From Sinorhizobium meliloti (GTDB lineage: Bacteria; Pseudomonadota; Alphaproteobacteria; Rhizobiales; Rhizobiaceae), in the NCBI RefSeq assembly GCF_035610345.1, contig NZ_CP141213.1, positions 1,550,001 through 1,614,000 of the forward strand: a DNA stretch of 64,000 nt, written 5' to 3'. This document shows positions 63,436 to 64,000 of this stretch, piece after piece. The position numbers were made by a program, and so were the translations under genes. Every line of letters begins with the position of its first letter. The first letter of the stretch is position 1. The notes below the pieces were generated by a model. The model was not told where the DNA came from. It did no database searches and was given only the letters and a program-made list of their open reading frames with translations.

Positions 63436-64000
63436 ATGTGCAATGATTATCGGCTGATGACGGATGTCGCCTCGATCGTCGAGGACTTTGCCGAGCTCAA
63501 GATCAAGATCCGCTTCGGCGAAGGCACCCCGAATCTCGAAGCCCGTGAGGACATCAAGATCACCGATGTTGGGCCGATCGTCAGGGCGATCGACGGAGTG
63601 CCCGATGAGGCCGAGCTCGTACAGCGACGCTGGAGTTGGCCGCGGCCGAACAAGCGGCCGGTGTATAACTTCCGATCAGAGGGACGGGAGTTCAATTCCA
63701 ACCGCTGCCTAATTCTTGCCGACGGCTTTTACGAGTTCACCGATCCGAAGGATCCGAGCAAGAAGCGCAAGGACAAGTGGCTGTTCACCAAGAAGGACGA
63801 GCCGATCTTCTGCATCGCCGGCATCTGGCGCAACACGCCCGAGGTCGGGCAAGCCTTCACCATGCTGACGATGGCGCCGGGGCCCGACATCGCTCCGTAC
63901 CACGATCGACAGATCGTGATCCTTGAGCGCAATGTATGGACTGACTGGCTGAGCCCGAGTGTTTCTGCGAAGTCGCTGATCAAACCCCTTCCGGTAGACA
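63436..64000 (+). CDS. SRAP-family abasic-site protein (YedK/HMCES), 3' end beyond window
   Basis: 188 codons visible, without a stop, open at the right edge. It starts MCNDYRLMTDVASIVEDFAE; Cys2 is the residue that forms a thiazolidine crosslink with abasic DNA after Met removal. Also seen are NKRPVYNFRSEGREFNSNRC (Asn and Arg of the pocket), LADGFYEFTDP (Glu), FCIAGIWRN, and TMAPGPDIAPYHDRQIVILE with the active-site His. It protects single-stranded DNA abasic sites. ATG preceded by GGAG. Confidence 0.92.
   Translation, partial: MCNDYRLMTDVASIVEDFAELKIKIRFGEGTPNLEAREDIKITDVGPIVRAIDGVPDEAELVQRRWSWPRPNKRPVYNFRSEGREFNSNRCLILADGFYEFTDPKDPSKKRKDKWLFTKKDEPIFCIAGIWRNTPEVGQAFTMLTMAPGPDIAPYHDRQIVILERNVWTDWLSPSVSAKSLIKPLPVD

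Noticed and set aside
1..64000. CRISPR arrays, tRNA or rRNA genes, phage integration sites
   Set aside because: I saw no regularly spaced repeats, cloverleaf-like sequences with TTCRANNC-type arms or rRNA blocks. Direct repeats found (36451-36506) occur only twice.

Overview
The window looks like Sinorhizobium (Ensifer), most probably S. meliloti or a close relative, and it resembles the catabolic chromid of that species (pSymB-like). The reasons are the gene content (nodPQ-type sulfate activation beside cysQ, many ABC uptake operons each with its own regulator, a secondary argH), the GC-rich coding sequence, and several copies of a RIME-type intergenic palindrome typical of rhizobia. Species and replicon are inferred from remembered gene order, not from a database search. 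Coding density is high, and many genes overlap by ATGA.

Left third (1-22.7 kb). On the minus strand, cysQ (partial), cysNC/nodQ and cysD/nodP make and turn over PAPS. A ROK regulator then diverges from a sugar ABC operon with SIS and PfkB enzymes (5.3-11.5 kb), an architecture like fructosamine (Frl) operons. Next comes an IclR, RidA and polar amino-acid ABC set opposite a D-threonine-aldolase/D-serine-dehydratase-like PLP enzyme (11.6-17.1 kb). A sulfate ABC transporter (sulfate-binding protein, cysT, cysW, cysA) and a GlcD/D2HGDH-type FAD oxidase follow.

Mobile block (22.7-26.3 kb). A fragment of an IS5-family transposase and a RIME form a composite repeat. An IS110/IS1111-type element has inserted into the RIME, and that element's transposase is itself split after codon 12 by a group II intron carrying a reverse transcriptase. 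A second, uninterrupted copy of the composite repeat at 38.47-38.78 kb allows the empty site to be reconstructed.

Middle (26.3-38.5 kb). A RES-Xre toxin-antitoxin pair has a perfect 12-bp inverted repeat over its promoter. The leucine/isovalerate operon follows (ivd, mccB, a RidA paralogue, mccA, HMG-CoA lyase, methylglutaconyl-CoA hydratase), then gluconokinase, a PraR-like Xre regulator, a solitary TfuA protein, and a NasT/NasS nitrate-responsive pair preceded by a 28-nt direct repeat.

Right third (38.9-64 kb). One large locus encodes a non-phosphorylative L-fucose pathway (mutarotase, dehydrogenase candidates, fuconolactonase, fuconate dehydratase, SDR, FAH hydrolase) with a sugar ABC transporter and an IclR regulator. 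Next is a cluster with a cyclic-imidase/deacetylase, an MmgE/PrpD protein, an amino-acid ABC transporter and an ArgH-type C-N lyase under a divergent LysR. I suggest it degrades an N-substituted aspartate such as iminodisuccinate. The end holds a GNAT, a GH25 lipoprotein lysozyme, a signal-less solute-binding-like protein coupled to a class III CoA-transferase, a decayed SRAP pseudogene, and an intact SRAP gene running off the window. I saw no rRNA, tRNA or CRISPR array.
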